Part shown: one piece after another, positions 1 to 5,829 of the stretch
Position numbering within the stretch: the first letter of the stretch is position 1
Layout of the letters: each line of letters starts with the position of its first letter
Assembly (NCBI GenBank): GCA_031253875.1
Contig: JAIRVN010000208.1
Coordinates: 1-5,829 of the forward strand
Direction of reading: 5' to 3'
DNA from: Deltaproteobacteria bacterium
Lineage (GTDB): Bacteria > Desulfobacterota > Desulfovibrionia > Desulfovibrionales > Desulfovibrionaceae
Length of the DNA: 5,829 nucleotides
Notes under the pieces: model-generated
The model's database searches: none
What the model saw: only the letters and a program-made list of their open reading frames with translations
What the model was told of the DNA's origin: nothing
Program-made: the position numbers and the translations under genes

Positions 1-1
1 T

Positions 2-958
2 GTGGATTTGTTCATTCGGATGCATGTGGTCAAGGAAGCGCAAAGCTCCAGCCGTATTGAAGGCACTCAAACCGGTATTGACGAGGTATTGCTTGACGAG
101 AAATATGTAGCGCCTGAAAAGCGCGACGACCGGCGTGAAGTCATTAACTATATTGAAGCTGTCAATACCGCGATCGTCCGTCTTGAGGAGTTGCCGCTAT
201 CCAATCGCCTGCTTAGGGAAACGCACGCGATTCTCATGCGCGGCGTGCGCGGCGATCATAAACTGCCCGGCGAGTTCAGGATCAGCCAAAACTGGATCAG
301 CGGCAGTAATCTGAACGATGCCGTTTTCATCCCGCCGCATCATGATAATGTCGCGGCCTTGATGAGTGACCTGGAGCTTTTCTGGCACAATGAACATATC
401 GCTGTTCCTCACCTTATCCGTATTGCCATCAGCCATTATCAATTTGAAACCATCCACCCGTTTCTGGACGGCAACGGGCGTATCGGGCGGCTGCTAATCC
501 CGTTATATTTGGCGGATCACAAGCTCCTGGCCAAACCTTCGCTGTATATTTCGGATTTTTTTGAACGTAACCGCGCAGCTTATTATGACGCCCTGATGCG
601 AGTACGCTTGGGCAACGATCTCATCCATTGGATCTGCTTTTTTCTGACTGGCGTGCGGGAAACCGCCTTGCGGGGACGTTCTGTGTTCAGCAGAATATTG
701 GAACTGCGTAAAGGAGTGGAGCAGAGCATCCTCGCGTTGGGCAAACGCGCTGTAAACGCACGGGCCGCGCTGGATTTTTTGTTCCGCAGCCCTTTTGTGG
801 CCGCCGCCGATCTGGCCGTTGGCCTGGATATTTCCCTCCGAACGGCGCACACTCTTGTGCGGGATTTTGCGCGCCTGGGTATTTTATCCGAAACAACAGG
901 CAGGCTGCGCGGGAGAATGTTTTGTTTTGACAGGTATTTCAGGCTATTTTTAGAATAA
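2..958 (+). CDS. Fic family protein (AMP-transferase) with C-terminal winged helix, 5' partial
   Basis: Fic enzymes transfer AMP, or another nucleotide-derived group, from a nucleotide to a hydroxyl side chain of a target protein in the cytoplasm. Residues below are counted from the GTG at position 2. The catalytic motif HPFLDGNGRIGR is complete at 152-163, with catalytic His152, Asp156, the anion-binding Gly-Asn-Gly stretch and Arg163. The flap region PGEFR...WI lies at 89-99. The segment SSRIEG at 16-21 matches the inhibitory (S/T)xxxE(G/N) helix, with Glu20, so this looks like an N-terminally self-inhibited (class II) Fic. Residues about 248-300 resemble a winged helix-turn-helix, so DNA binding or autoregulation is possible (inference). 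Family members are usually about 370 residues, and the inhibitory helix lies very close to the window edge, so roughly 40-60 residues are missing. The GTG at 2 is probably an internal valine codon, not the start. The gene ends with TAA and shows no frameshift. Confidence 0.93.
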   Translation: MDLFIRMHVVKEAQSSSRIEGTQTGIDEVLLDEKYVAPEKRDDRREVINYIEAVNTAIVRLEELPLSNRLLRETHAILMRGVRGDHKLPGEFRISQNWISGSNLNDAVFIPPHHDNVAALMSDLELFWHNEHIAVPHLIRIAISHYQFETIHPFLDGNGRIGRLLIPLYLADHKLLAKPSLYISDFFERNRAAYYDALMRVRLGNDLIHWICFFLTGVRETALRGRSVFSRILELRKGVEQSILALGKRAVNARAALDFLFRSPFVAAADLAVGLDISLRTAHTLVRDFARLGILSETTGRLRGRMFCFDRYFRLFLE

Positions 959-983
959 CTGCGGCAAGATACAATAAGGCTGA

Positions 984-1021
984 GGCTGATTGAAAGAAAA
1001 GCTTTTTTCTTGCAATAAGCC
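984..1021. terminator. Long imperfect hairpin after fic, possible terminator
   Basis: Positions 984-1000 pair with 1005-1021 around a GCTT loop. This gives 17 paired positions with two mismatches (988/1017 and 993/1012). The inner stem is A on the left and T on the right, with six T at 1003-1008. It lies 25 bp after the fic stop codon and 43 bp before clcA, where a terminator is expected. The run of T is inside the stem rather than after it, so it is not a textbook Rho-independent terminator. It could instead be the remnant of a small repeat element. The hexamer GGCTGA is tandemly duplicated at 978-989, overlapping its left edge. Confidence 0.4.
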
Positions 1022-1053
1022 GCCAGGTAATTGTAACCAAGTGCGCTAAGGTC

Positions 1054-1057
1054 AGGA
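1054..1057 (+). promoter_or_regulatory. Ribosome binding site of clcA
   Basis: AGGA lies 7 nt before the ATG at 1065, normal Shine-Dalgarno spacing, and supports that start. The encoded protein has about 30 hydrophilic, basic residues before the first membrane helix, as is common for ClC proteins. Confidence 0.6.
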
Positions 1058-1064
1058 AATCGCC

Positions 1065-2411
1065 ATGCCCCCAAAAAACTCTGTCCCTGGCAAAAGCGTC
1101 ATGCATTGGCGCGAAGGGTGGCAAAAAAAACTTTTCCCTTGGCACGGAGATCAAAACCGGATGCGGGCTTCGCTGTTTTTATGGATAGGCGCCGTGGGCA
1201 TAGGCTGTGCCGCAACCCTGTTGGCGGCAACGGCTGACTGGGCCTTTGCCTGGTTTGAAGGCATGCGTGGCCGCTGGTGGTGGTGGCCGTTTTTCGCCCT
1301 GCCCCTGGGCGGAATGGCCCTGACACGGTTCATCCGCTACGTTGGTCCCGGCATTGAGGGCAGCGGCATACAACACGCCGTGGCTGCACTCCAGGCGGCC
1401 GTAGAACCGCGTCTGGCCGAGCGACTCATCAACCTGCGCCTTGCCCTGGCGAAATTTGTCGCCATTGTCGGCGGCCTGGCATCCGGATTCATACTGGGAC
1501 TGGAAGGGCCGGCCGTGCAGCTAGGCGCGAGCATTCTTTTTTCTCTGCGGCGTTTTTATCCTGAGGACACTACGGCGTTACGCCACCAGCTCATTGTTGC
1601 GGGCGGCGCGGCAGGCATCGCGGCGGCCTTCAACGCGCCGCTGGCCGGACTGATCTTCGCGTTTGAGGAAATGGGCCATGCTTCGCCGCGCTATATCCCG
1701 GGCAAACTGGTAATAGCTGTCATTCTCGCTGGCGTGGTGGCTCAGCAGATGTTCGGCTACCAGAGCTATTTCGGTCGTATTGCCTTGTCGGGAGGATTGC
1801 CGTTGGCCGCCATTCCGGTACTGGTTCTGCTTGCCTTGCTGGGCGGGCTGGTAGGCGGCGGGTTTTCCTGGCTGGCCCTGCGCACGGATCGCTGGATGCC
1901 CCAGAGCGTCCTGCAACTGCGCCGGAAGCATCCATATATGTTCGTCGCGGGCTGTGGGATTTTGATTGCTCTTTTGGGTATGGCGGCGCCCATTTTCGGC
2001 AGCGGGGCGGAAACAACTCGCGCCCTGCTGGCCGGACACGAGGATCTGCCCCGGCAATACCTGTACCTGCCCTGCAAGTTCGCGGGCTTTGTACTCACCC
2101 TGCTCACCGGACTGCCCGGGGGCATTTTTTCCCCCTCGCTATCCCTGGGCGCCGGGCTGGGCAGTTGGTTCCTGCCGCTCGTTGACGCGGCCTGGCAGGT
2201 GGAATTCATTGCCGTGGGCATGGTTTCCGTTCTCGCGGCCGTAACGCGCGCGCCTCTGACCGCGGCCTTTATTCTGATCGAAATGACCGACGGCCATGCC
2301 ATGGTTCTGGAAATGCTGGGAGCGGCTTTTCTTGCCGCCTATGTCGCCCGTTTCTTCCGCGTCCGCTTCTACCATGAATTGGCAGCCCGCATTCTGTCCG
2401 TCAAAAATTGA
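1065..2411 (+). CDS. clcA: ClC family H+/Cl- exchange transporter
   Basis: This 448-residue polytopic inner-membrane protein is predicted to exchange chloride for protons. The ClC signatures are in order. GSGIQ at 99-103 corresponds to the GSGIP chloride-binding loop, with Ser100 kept and the usual proline replaced by Gln. GLEGP at 145-149 carries the gating glutamate Glu147. NAPLAG at 190-195 is followed by Glu201-Glu202, and the second matches the internal proton glutamate (Glu203 in the E. coli protein). GGIFSPSLSLG at 352-362 is the third anion-binding loop, and Tyr436 near the C-terminus aligns with the central-site tyrosine (Tyr445). Both key glutamates are present, so an exchanger is more likely than a passive channel. 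There are no C-terminal CBS domains. Four consecutive tryptophans occur at 71-74. The gene follows fic on the same strand after 106 bp and converges on the dehydratase gene. The family is certain. The symbol is by similarity, and a role in acid resistance or chloride balance is inference. Confidence 0.93.
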   Translation: MPPKNSVPGKSVMHWREGWQKKLFPWHGDQNRMRASLFLWIGAVGIGCAATLLAATADWAFAWFEGMRGRWWWWPFFALPLGGMALTRFIRYVGPGIEGSGIQHAVAALQAAVEPRLAERLINLRLALAKFVAIVGGLASGFILGLEGPAVQLGASILFSLRRFYPEDTTALRHQLIVAGGAAGIAAAFNAPLAGLIFAFEEMGHASPRYIPGKLVIAVILAGVVAQQMFGYQSYFGRIALSGGLPLAAIPVLVLLALLGGLVGGGFSWLALRTDRWMPQSVLQLRRKHPYMFVAGCGILIALLGMAAPIFGSGAETTRALLAGHEDLPRQYLYLPCKFAGFVLTLLTGLPGGIFSPSLSLGAGLGSWFLPLVDAAWQVEFIAVGMVSVLAAVTRAPLTAAFILIEMTDGHAMVLEMLGAAFLAAYVARFFRVRFYHELAARILSVKN

Positions 2412-2453
2412 CCCGGCGTCATGGACATATCGCCTCAGTCCCCTTGCGTTTCT

Positions 2454-3860
2454 CTAACATTCGACCATGCTGACGGCCAGTCCTCCCTGCGAAGTCTCCT
2501 TGAGCTTCACGCTCATCTCGCGGCCTGTATCGGCCATGGCCCGGATCGCGGCATCCAGGGTCACGCGGTGCTTGGCCGCATCTTCGCAGGTGGCGAGCAG
2601 GCAGGCGTTATAGGCTTTGATCGCGCCCACGGCATTCCGCTCGATACAGGGAATCTGCACATAGCCGCCCACGGGGTCGCAGGTCAAACCCAAATGGTGT
2701 TCCAAAGCTATTTCTGCGGCGTTTTCCACAATTTCCGCGGCATTGCCGCGAGCGTGCGCCAGCATGGCCGCCGCCATGGCCGAGGCCACGCCCACTTCGC
2801 CCTGACAACCCATTTCCGCGCCCGCGATGCCCGCGTTGTGCTTGGCCAGAAAGGCCACCGCCACGGACGCGAGCAGCCCCTCGCGCACGGCGCGCGCGCC
2901 GATGTTCAAATCCTTGCGCATGGCGTGCAGCAACGCCGGCATGACTCCGGCAGCGCCGCAGGTAGGCGCGGTAACGACTACCCCGCCGGCGGCGTTTTCT
3001 TCCGCTGCGGCAAGGGCATAGGCATTCACTTTGCCCAGAAAACGGTCCACCGCATGCGGCACGCGCGAGGCGCTGGCCAGCAGCGTGCGCGCCTTGCGGG
3101 CCACATTCAGGCTGCCGGGCAGTTCGCCCTCGGCATCCAGGCCGCGTTGCACGCTGTCCGTCATGGCGTCCATAATCTCATCCAGTTGGGCAAAAATATC
3201 GGGGCGGGATCGGCCGGTAATGGCGCTTTCGTTTTCCAGAATAAGTTCATGCAGGGTCAGGCCGCTCTGGCGCAGCCATTCCCGCAGCTTGCGCATGCTG
3301 CCGTAAGGATACGCGGGCTTGCCGCGTTCGGGCGGCGACCAGCCTTTCCACTGGATGAAACCCCCGCCCACGGAATAATACTCACGGGACGCAAGGCTTA
3401 CGCCGTTCTCATCCAGCAGGCTCATACACAGGGTGTTGCTGTAAGGGAACTGATGGCGGACAACGTCATGCAGCACGTTGGCCATGCTCACGGGCACGGC
3501 ATGTTCGGCGCAACGCAGCGCGTATTCCCGATCCGGAACGGCTTGCAGACGTTGAAGCAGCCCTGGCGGACACGCGGCGGGTTCGTGCCCCATCAGTCCG
3601 GCCAGAATGGCGCCGGGAGTTCCGTGCCCCTCCGCCGTGGCGCTCAAGGAACCGAACAAACGCACTTCCAGGCGCCGGGCCCGCGCGGCCTCCTCCGGGG
3701 GCAGGACGGCGCACAGTCCTGCAAAATCCGCCGCCGCCTTCATGGGGCCGATAGTATGGGAACTGGACGGCCCGGGGCCGCATTTGAAGAGATCAAAAAT
3801 CGAGGTTTCGATGGCAGGACGCAAGGGCTGCGCATACGAAGCGCCGGGCGTGGCTGGCAT
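2454..3860 (-). CDS. sdaA: L-serine dehydratase (L-serine ammonia-lyase), iron-sulfur type, single chain
   Basis: This cytoplasmic enzyme converts L-serine to pyruvate and ammonia using a [4Fe-4S] cluster rather than pyridoxal phosphate. The product has 468 residues, against about 455 for E. coli SdaA. The N-terminal beta domain carries SSSHTIGPMKAA at 32-43, the family hallmark. The C-terminal alpha domain has APTCGAAGVMPA at 298-309, GCQGEVG at 351-357 and CDPVGGYVQIPC at 394-405. Cys352, Cys394 and Cys405 are the expected cluster ligands. The protein ends in Cys468, which matches the C-terminal cysteine that occupies the active site in the Legionella enzyme. The start is set by ATG at 3860, with AGGAG (3871-3867 on the minus strand) 6 nt upstream. 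This gives about 17 more residues before the beta domain than E. coli SdaA. The frame stays open further upstream, but that part only mirrors the neighbouring gene. It is divergent from the CorC-like gene and convergent with clcA. I cannot distinguish sdaA from sdaB by sequence alone. Confidence 0.95.
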   Translation of the reverse strand: MPATPGASYAQPLRPAIETSIFDLFKCGPGPSSSHTIGPMKAAADFAGLCAVLPPEEAARARRLEVRLFGSLSATAEGHGTPGAILAGLMGHEPAACPPGLLQRLQAVPDREYALRCAEHAVPVSMANVLHDVVRHQFPYSNTLCMSLLDENGVSLASREYYSVGGGFIQWKGWSPPERGKPAYPYGSMRKLREWLRQSGLTLHELILENESAITGRSRPDIFAQLDEIMDAMTDSVQRGLDAEGELPGSLNVARKARTLLASASRVPHAVDRFLGKVNAYALAAAEENAAGGVVVTAPTCGAAGVMPALLHAMRKDLNIGARAVREGLLASVAVAFLAKHNAGIAGAEMGCQGEVGVASAMAAAMLAHARGNAAEIVENAAEIALEHHLGLTCDPVGGYVQIPCIERNAVGAIKAYNACLLATCEDAAKHRVTLDAAIRAMADTGREMSVKLKETSQGGLAVSMVEC

Positions 3861-3866
3861 GGATGG

Positions 3867-3871
3867 CTCCT
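3867..3871 (-). promoter_or_regulatory. Ribosome binding site that sets the serine dehydratase start
   Basis: On the minus strand AGGAG is followed by 6 nt and then the ATG at 3860. It decides between this start and a much longer open frame running upstream to 5378, which has no family similarity before this ATG. Confidence 0.75.
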
Positions 3872-3905
3872 GTTTCGCAAGCTTTAGGCCATAACGGCCC
3901 GCCGC

Positions 3906-3919
3906 GCAAGCCCGCTTGC
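3906..3919. repeat. Perfect inverted repeat in the divergent intergenic region
   Basis: GCAAGC and GCTTGC flank a 2-bp centre, a perfect 6+2+6 dyad. GCAAGC occurs once more at 3877-3882. A second small dyad, GGCC-ATAAC-GGCC, lies at 3887-3899. The 132-bp gap between the divergent dehydratase and CorC-like genes should hold promoters for both. I see no convincing -35/-10 pair on either strand, so the dyad is only a candidate operator. Confidence 0.35.
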
Positions 3920-3983
3920 ATCCGGGCAATGCTATCGCGTACAACGGGCGCATGCGGCACGAATGATCTGCCGCCCATACTCC

Positions 3984-3987
3984 GGAG
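3984..3987 (+). promoter_or_regulatory. Ribosome binding site that favours a GTG start for the CorC-like gene
   Basis: GGAG lies 5 nt before GTG at 3993. The in-frame ATG at 3963 has no comparable purine-rich motif at the right distance. Starting at 3993 puts the first membrane helix directly at the N-terminus, as in most CorC/HlyC proteins. Confidence 0.6.
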
Positions 3988-3992
3988 TTTGT

Positions 3993-5333
3993 GTGTACAC
4001 GCTGCTGCTGCTGGCGCTGGCCGTCTTGCTCATTGTGTTGAACGCCCTGTTTGTGGCTGCGGAATTCGCCTTTGTCAGAGTACGCCGGACGCGGCTGGAA
4101 ATTCTGGCCTCCGAGGGAGATCGGCGCGCCCGCAGCGCGCTGTTCGGCCTGGAACATCTCAACGCCTACCTGTCCGTCTGCCAACTGGGCATCACTTTGG
4201 CCAGCCTGGGCCTGGGCTGGATCGGCGAACCGGCTGTAGCCGCCCTGATCCGTCCCGTGCTGGAAATGTTTTCCATTACGAAACCGGCCCTGGTGAGTTC
4301 GCTTTCCATTGCTGTCGGCTTCGCCATCATTACCTTGCTGCATGTGGTGTTCGGAGAACTGATGCCCAAAACCGTTTCTATCCGAAGAGCGGAAAGCGCC
4401 GTGCTCCTCCTGGCCCGCCCCATGCGCCTGTTCCATATACTCTGGCTGCCCGTGGTCACGGTGCTGAACGGCATCTCCAATGTTCTCCTGCGCCTGGCCG
4501 GCATCCGCGGAACCGCGGCATTGGAACATGCCCATTCCCCCGAGGAATTGCGCATGCTGATTTTCGATTCGAGCCGCGAAGGGCAACTGGATCAGGGCGA
4601 AGGCCGCATGCTGGACAATATTTTCAGTTTTTCCAAAAAAACGGCCAGGGATGTCATGCTGCATCGCACGGATGCCGTGGCCCTGGATGTGGAAAATTCT
4701 CCGGAAACAGCCGTGGACATCACGAAACGATGCGGACATACGCGTTTTCCCGTCTACAAACACAACCGGGACAACATCATCGGCTTCATCCATACCAGGG
4801 ATCTGCTGCTCAGCGACACCTGCCCGAACCTGGACGGCATGGTGCGCACGCCGCTCTACGCCCAGGAAACCATACACCTGGACAAGCTGCTCCAGCGCAT
4901 GCAGAACGAGCGGCAACAGTTTTGCGTGGTGGTCGATGAATACGGGATCTGGCAAGGCATTCTGACCATGGAGGACGTGGTGGAAGCCATTGTCGGCGAC
5001 ATCCAGGACGAATTCGACAACGAGACGCCCCATGTCGTGCCGCAAAGCGATGGCAGTTTTCTGGTTGCCGCGGATCTGTCCCTGGACGATCTGAGCCGGC
5101 ACATGCCGCTGCACTGCGATCGCGCCACGGATCTCTATAAAATCCTCGCGGCGCATATTTTTGAACATCTGGGACGTATTCCCCAAATCGGGGACTCCGT
5201 GCTGCTTTGCGGCAGGCGCGTTGTCGTGGTCGGCATGGACCGGCACAGAGTCCGCAGGGTCAGGATTACGCCTATGCCCGAGCATGCCGGACACGGCACG
5301 GCGCAAAGCAAAGACAGCCCGGCGTCGCGCTGA
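3993..5333 (+). CDS. CorC/HlyC (CNNM-type) membrane protein with CBS pair
   Basis: The family is often labelled hemolysin C or TlyC. Characterised CNNM/CorC members export Mg2+, driven by Na+, so a divalent-cation efflux role is inferred here. With the GTG start there are 446 residues. The DUF21/CNNM membrane domain spans about 1-175 and includes the hydrophobic opening helix, FVAAEFAFVRVRRTRLE near 20-36 and GELMPKT at 121-127. Two CBS domains follow at about 213-275 and 278-335, which usually bind ATP or other adenosine nucleotides and gate transport. The second contains DEYG at 315-318 and TMEDVVEAIVGDI at 325-337. A CorC_HlyC domain covers about 347-426, and the basic tail after it is not conserved. 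The usual DEYGGT is DEYGIW here, a small deviation seen directly. If the upstream ATG at 3963 is used, the protein gains 10 residues. It is divergent from the dehydratase gene and 140 bp before the ATPase gene on the same strand. Its substrate cannot be read from the sequence. Confidence 0.92.
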   Translation: MYTLLLLALAVLLIVLNALFVAAEFAFVRVRRTRLEILASEGDRRARSALFGLEHLNAYLSVCQLGITLASLGLGWIGEPAVAALIRPVLEMFSITKPALVSSLSIAVGFAIITLLHVVFGELMPKTVSIRRAESAVLLLARPMRLFHILWLPVVTVLNGISNVLLRLAGIRGTAALEHAHSPEELRMLIFDSSREGQLDQGEGRMLDNIFSFSKKTARDVMLHRTDAVALDVENSPETAVDITKRCGHTRFPVYKHNRDNIIGFIHTRDLLLSDTCPNLDGMVRTPLYAQETIHLDKLLQRMQNERQQFCVVVDEYGIWQGILTMEDVVEAIVGDIQDEFDNETPHVVPQSDGSFLVAADLSLDDLSRHMPLHCDRATDLYKILAAHIFEHLGRIPQIGDSVLLCGRRVVVVGMDRHRVRRVRITPMPEHAGHGTAQSKDSPASR

Positions 5334-5371
5334 GCGGCAGAGGTATTGGCCGTAGCGGGCAGATGCTCGTC

Positions 5372-5400
5372 TTCCCAAAACGTATCGGTTAGGCTATACT
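5372..5400 (+). promoter_or_regulatory. Predicted sigma70-type promoter of the P-type ATPase gene
   Basis: TTCCCA at 5372-5377 (4 of 6 matches to TTGACA) and TATACT at 5395-5400 (5 of 6 to TATAAT) are separated by exactly 17 bp. Transcription would start near 5407, leaving a leader of about 67 nt before the ATG at 5474. It sits in the spacer after the CorC-like gene, so the ATPase can be transcribed on its own even if read-through also occurs. Confidence 0.5.
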
Positions 5401-5433
5401 GGCGCCGCAAGCGCACGCCTGCGGGAATGCGCC
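5401..5433 (+). other. Possible leader hairpin upstream of the ATPase gene
   Basis: CCGCA at 5405-5409 pairs with TGCGG at 5420-5424. The stem continues inward after one A/C mismatch (GC 5411-5412 with GC 5417-5418), and an outer GGCG/CGCC pair lies at 5401-5404 and 5430-5433. It overlaps the predicted transcription start. It matches no riboswitch class that I recognise, and in GC-rich DNA such pairing can arise by chance. Confidence 0.25.
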
Positions 5434-5460
5434 GACCGTATTCGCACTGCCACAGATCAC

Positions 5461-5466
5461 AAAGGA
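5461..5466 (+). promoter_or_regulatory. Ribosome binding site of the P-type ATPase gene
   Basis: AAAGGA lies 7 nt before the ATG at 5474. Spacing is ideal and supports this start. Confidence 0.65.
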
Positions 5467-5473
5467 TCTCCCC

Positions 5474-5829
5474 ATGGAAGATAACTACGTCCATAGCCAC
5501 GCCCGATGGTTCGCCAAGGATGCCGCGTCCGTGCTGGCAAAGCTGAAAAGTTCTCCGGAGACGGGCTTATCCGCCGCACAAGCTGCCGAACGGCTTGAGG
5601 AATTCGGCCCCAATGCCCTGCCCGACGTCAAGGCGGAGCATGCTTTTATCCGCTTTCTCAGGCATTTTCACGATATTCTTATCTATATCCTTTTCGTCTG
5701 CGCCTTTGTGACCCTGGTCCTCGCGCATTACGCCGACACCGTCGTCATTCTCGCCGTGGCCGTGGTGAACGCGGCCATCGGGTATTTCCAGGAAAACAAA
5801 GCGGAAAAGGCGCTCAATGACATCAGGAA
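5474..5829 (+). CDS. Cation-transporting P-type ATPase, 3' partial (N-terminal 118 residues)
   Basis: P-type ATPases pump cations across the membrane using ATP and a phospho-aspartate intermediate. The frame from ATG at 5474 is open to the window end, giving 118 codons plus two bases. Residues 12-50 match the cation-ATPase N-terminal domain, including GLSAAQAAERLEEFGPNALP at 31-50. Two hydrophobic segments at about 67-84 and 88-105 fit the first membrane hairpin. GYFQENKAEKALNDIR at 103-118 is the typical entry into the actuator (E1-E2 ATPase) domain. No N-terminal CxxC heavy-metal domain is present, so it resembles the Ca2+/Mg2+/Na+-type (P2 or P3-like) pumps more than copper or cadmium pumps. 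The phosphorylation motif DKTGT and the ion-binding helices lie beyond the window, so the ion cannot be assigned. It has its own likely promoter and ribosome binding site and follows the CorC-like gene on the same strand. Confidence 0.88.
   Translation, partial: MEDNYVHSHARWFAKDAASVLAKLKSSPETGLSAAQAAERLEEFGPNALPDVKAEHAFIRFLRHFHDILIYILFVCAFVTLVLAHYADTVVILAVAVVNAAIGYFQENKAEKALNDIR

Noticed and set aside
959..1064. Fluoride riboswitch or strong promoter upstream of clcA
   Set aside because: No fluoride riboswitch core is visible and the ClC is not of the fluoride-exporting type. TTGCAA at 1011-1016 has no good -10 partner at normal spacing.
583..1074. Minus-strand open frames opposite fic, such as the 163-residue one
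   Set aside because: They overlap an intact Fic gene with clear motifs and show no family features of their own.
2400..2434. Possible terminator between the convergent clcA and dehydratase genes
   Set aside because: GTCAA-AAA-TTGAC at 2400-2412 and GGCG/CGCC at 2415-2434 are short stems. The only T run (minus strand, opposite 2403-2407) is several bases away from the second stem. This is too weak to call.
2421..3887. 488-residue plus-strand open frame opposite the serine dehydratase
   Set aside because: It is a codon-aligned shadow of a clearly recognised enzyme gene. Its composition is unlike a normal protein and no family is recognisable.
3863..4939. 358-residue plus-strand open frame overlapping the CorC-like gene
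   Set aside because: It overlaps a well-supported CorC/HlyC gene in another frame, and its Pro/Arg/His/Gly-rich composition is typical of an out-of-frame translation.
3861..5378. N-terminal extension of the serine dehydratase (about 506 extra residues on the minus strand)
   Set aside because: It is the codon-aligned reverse complement of the CorC-like gene, rich in His, Gln, Gly and Arg with no recognisable domain. A good ribosome binding site and ATG lie at 3860.

Overview
The window is GC-rich, gene-dense bacterial DNA. It carries three complete genes and two that run off the window edges. Gene content (a single-chain iron-sulfur L-serine dehydratase, a ClC antiporter, a CorC/HlyC membrane protein and a P-type ATPase) and codon use fit a GC-rich Gram-negative bacterium. 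A Desulfovibrio-like sulfate reducer is my best guess, with low confidence, because no taxonomic marker is present.

Layout from left to right: (1) 2-958 (+), the C-terminal ~318 residues of a Fic-family AMP-transferase with a C-terminal winged-helix domain, 5' end outside the window. (2) 959-1064, a spacer with a long imperfect hairpin (984-1021), followed by the clcA ribosome binding site. (3) 1065-2411 (+), a ClC-type H+/Cl- exchanger. (4) 2454-3860 (-), L-serine dehydratase, convergent with clcA across 42 bp. (5) 3861-3992, a divergent intergenic region with several short inverted repeats. (6) 3993-5333 (+), a CorC/HlyC (CNNM, DUF21-CBS-CorC_HlyC) membrane protein. (7) 5334-5473, a spacer with a plausible sigma70-type promoter and a possible leader hairpin. 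(8) 5474 to the end (+), the N-terminal 118 residues of a P-type cation-transporting ATPase.

Three of the five genes encode membrane ion-transport proteins (ClC, CorC/CNNM, P-type ATPase), which suggests a loose ion-homeostasis neighbourhood. The serine dehydratase sits inverted between them, and the spacing gives no strong evidence of one operon. The most informative protein detail is the dehydratase. Its three cluster cysteines plus a C-terminal cysteine reproduce the arrangement of the self-inhibited 'tail-in-mouth' enzymes. I found no RNA genes, CRISPR array or insertion sequence, and no convincing new multi-gene system. Long open frames opposite the dehydratase and CorC genes are explained as codon-aligned antisense shadows.
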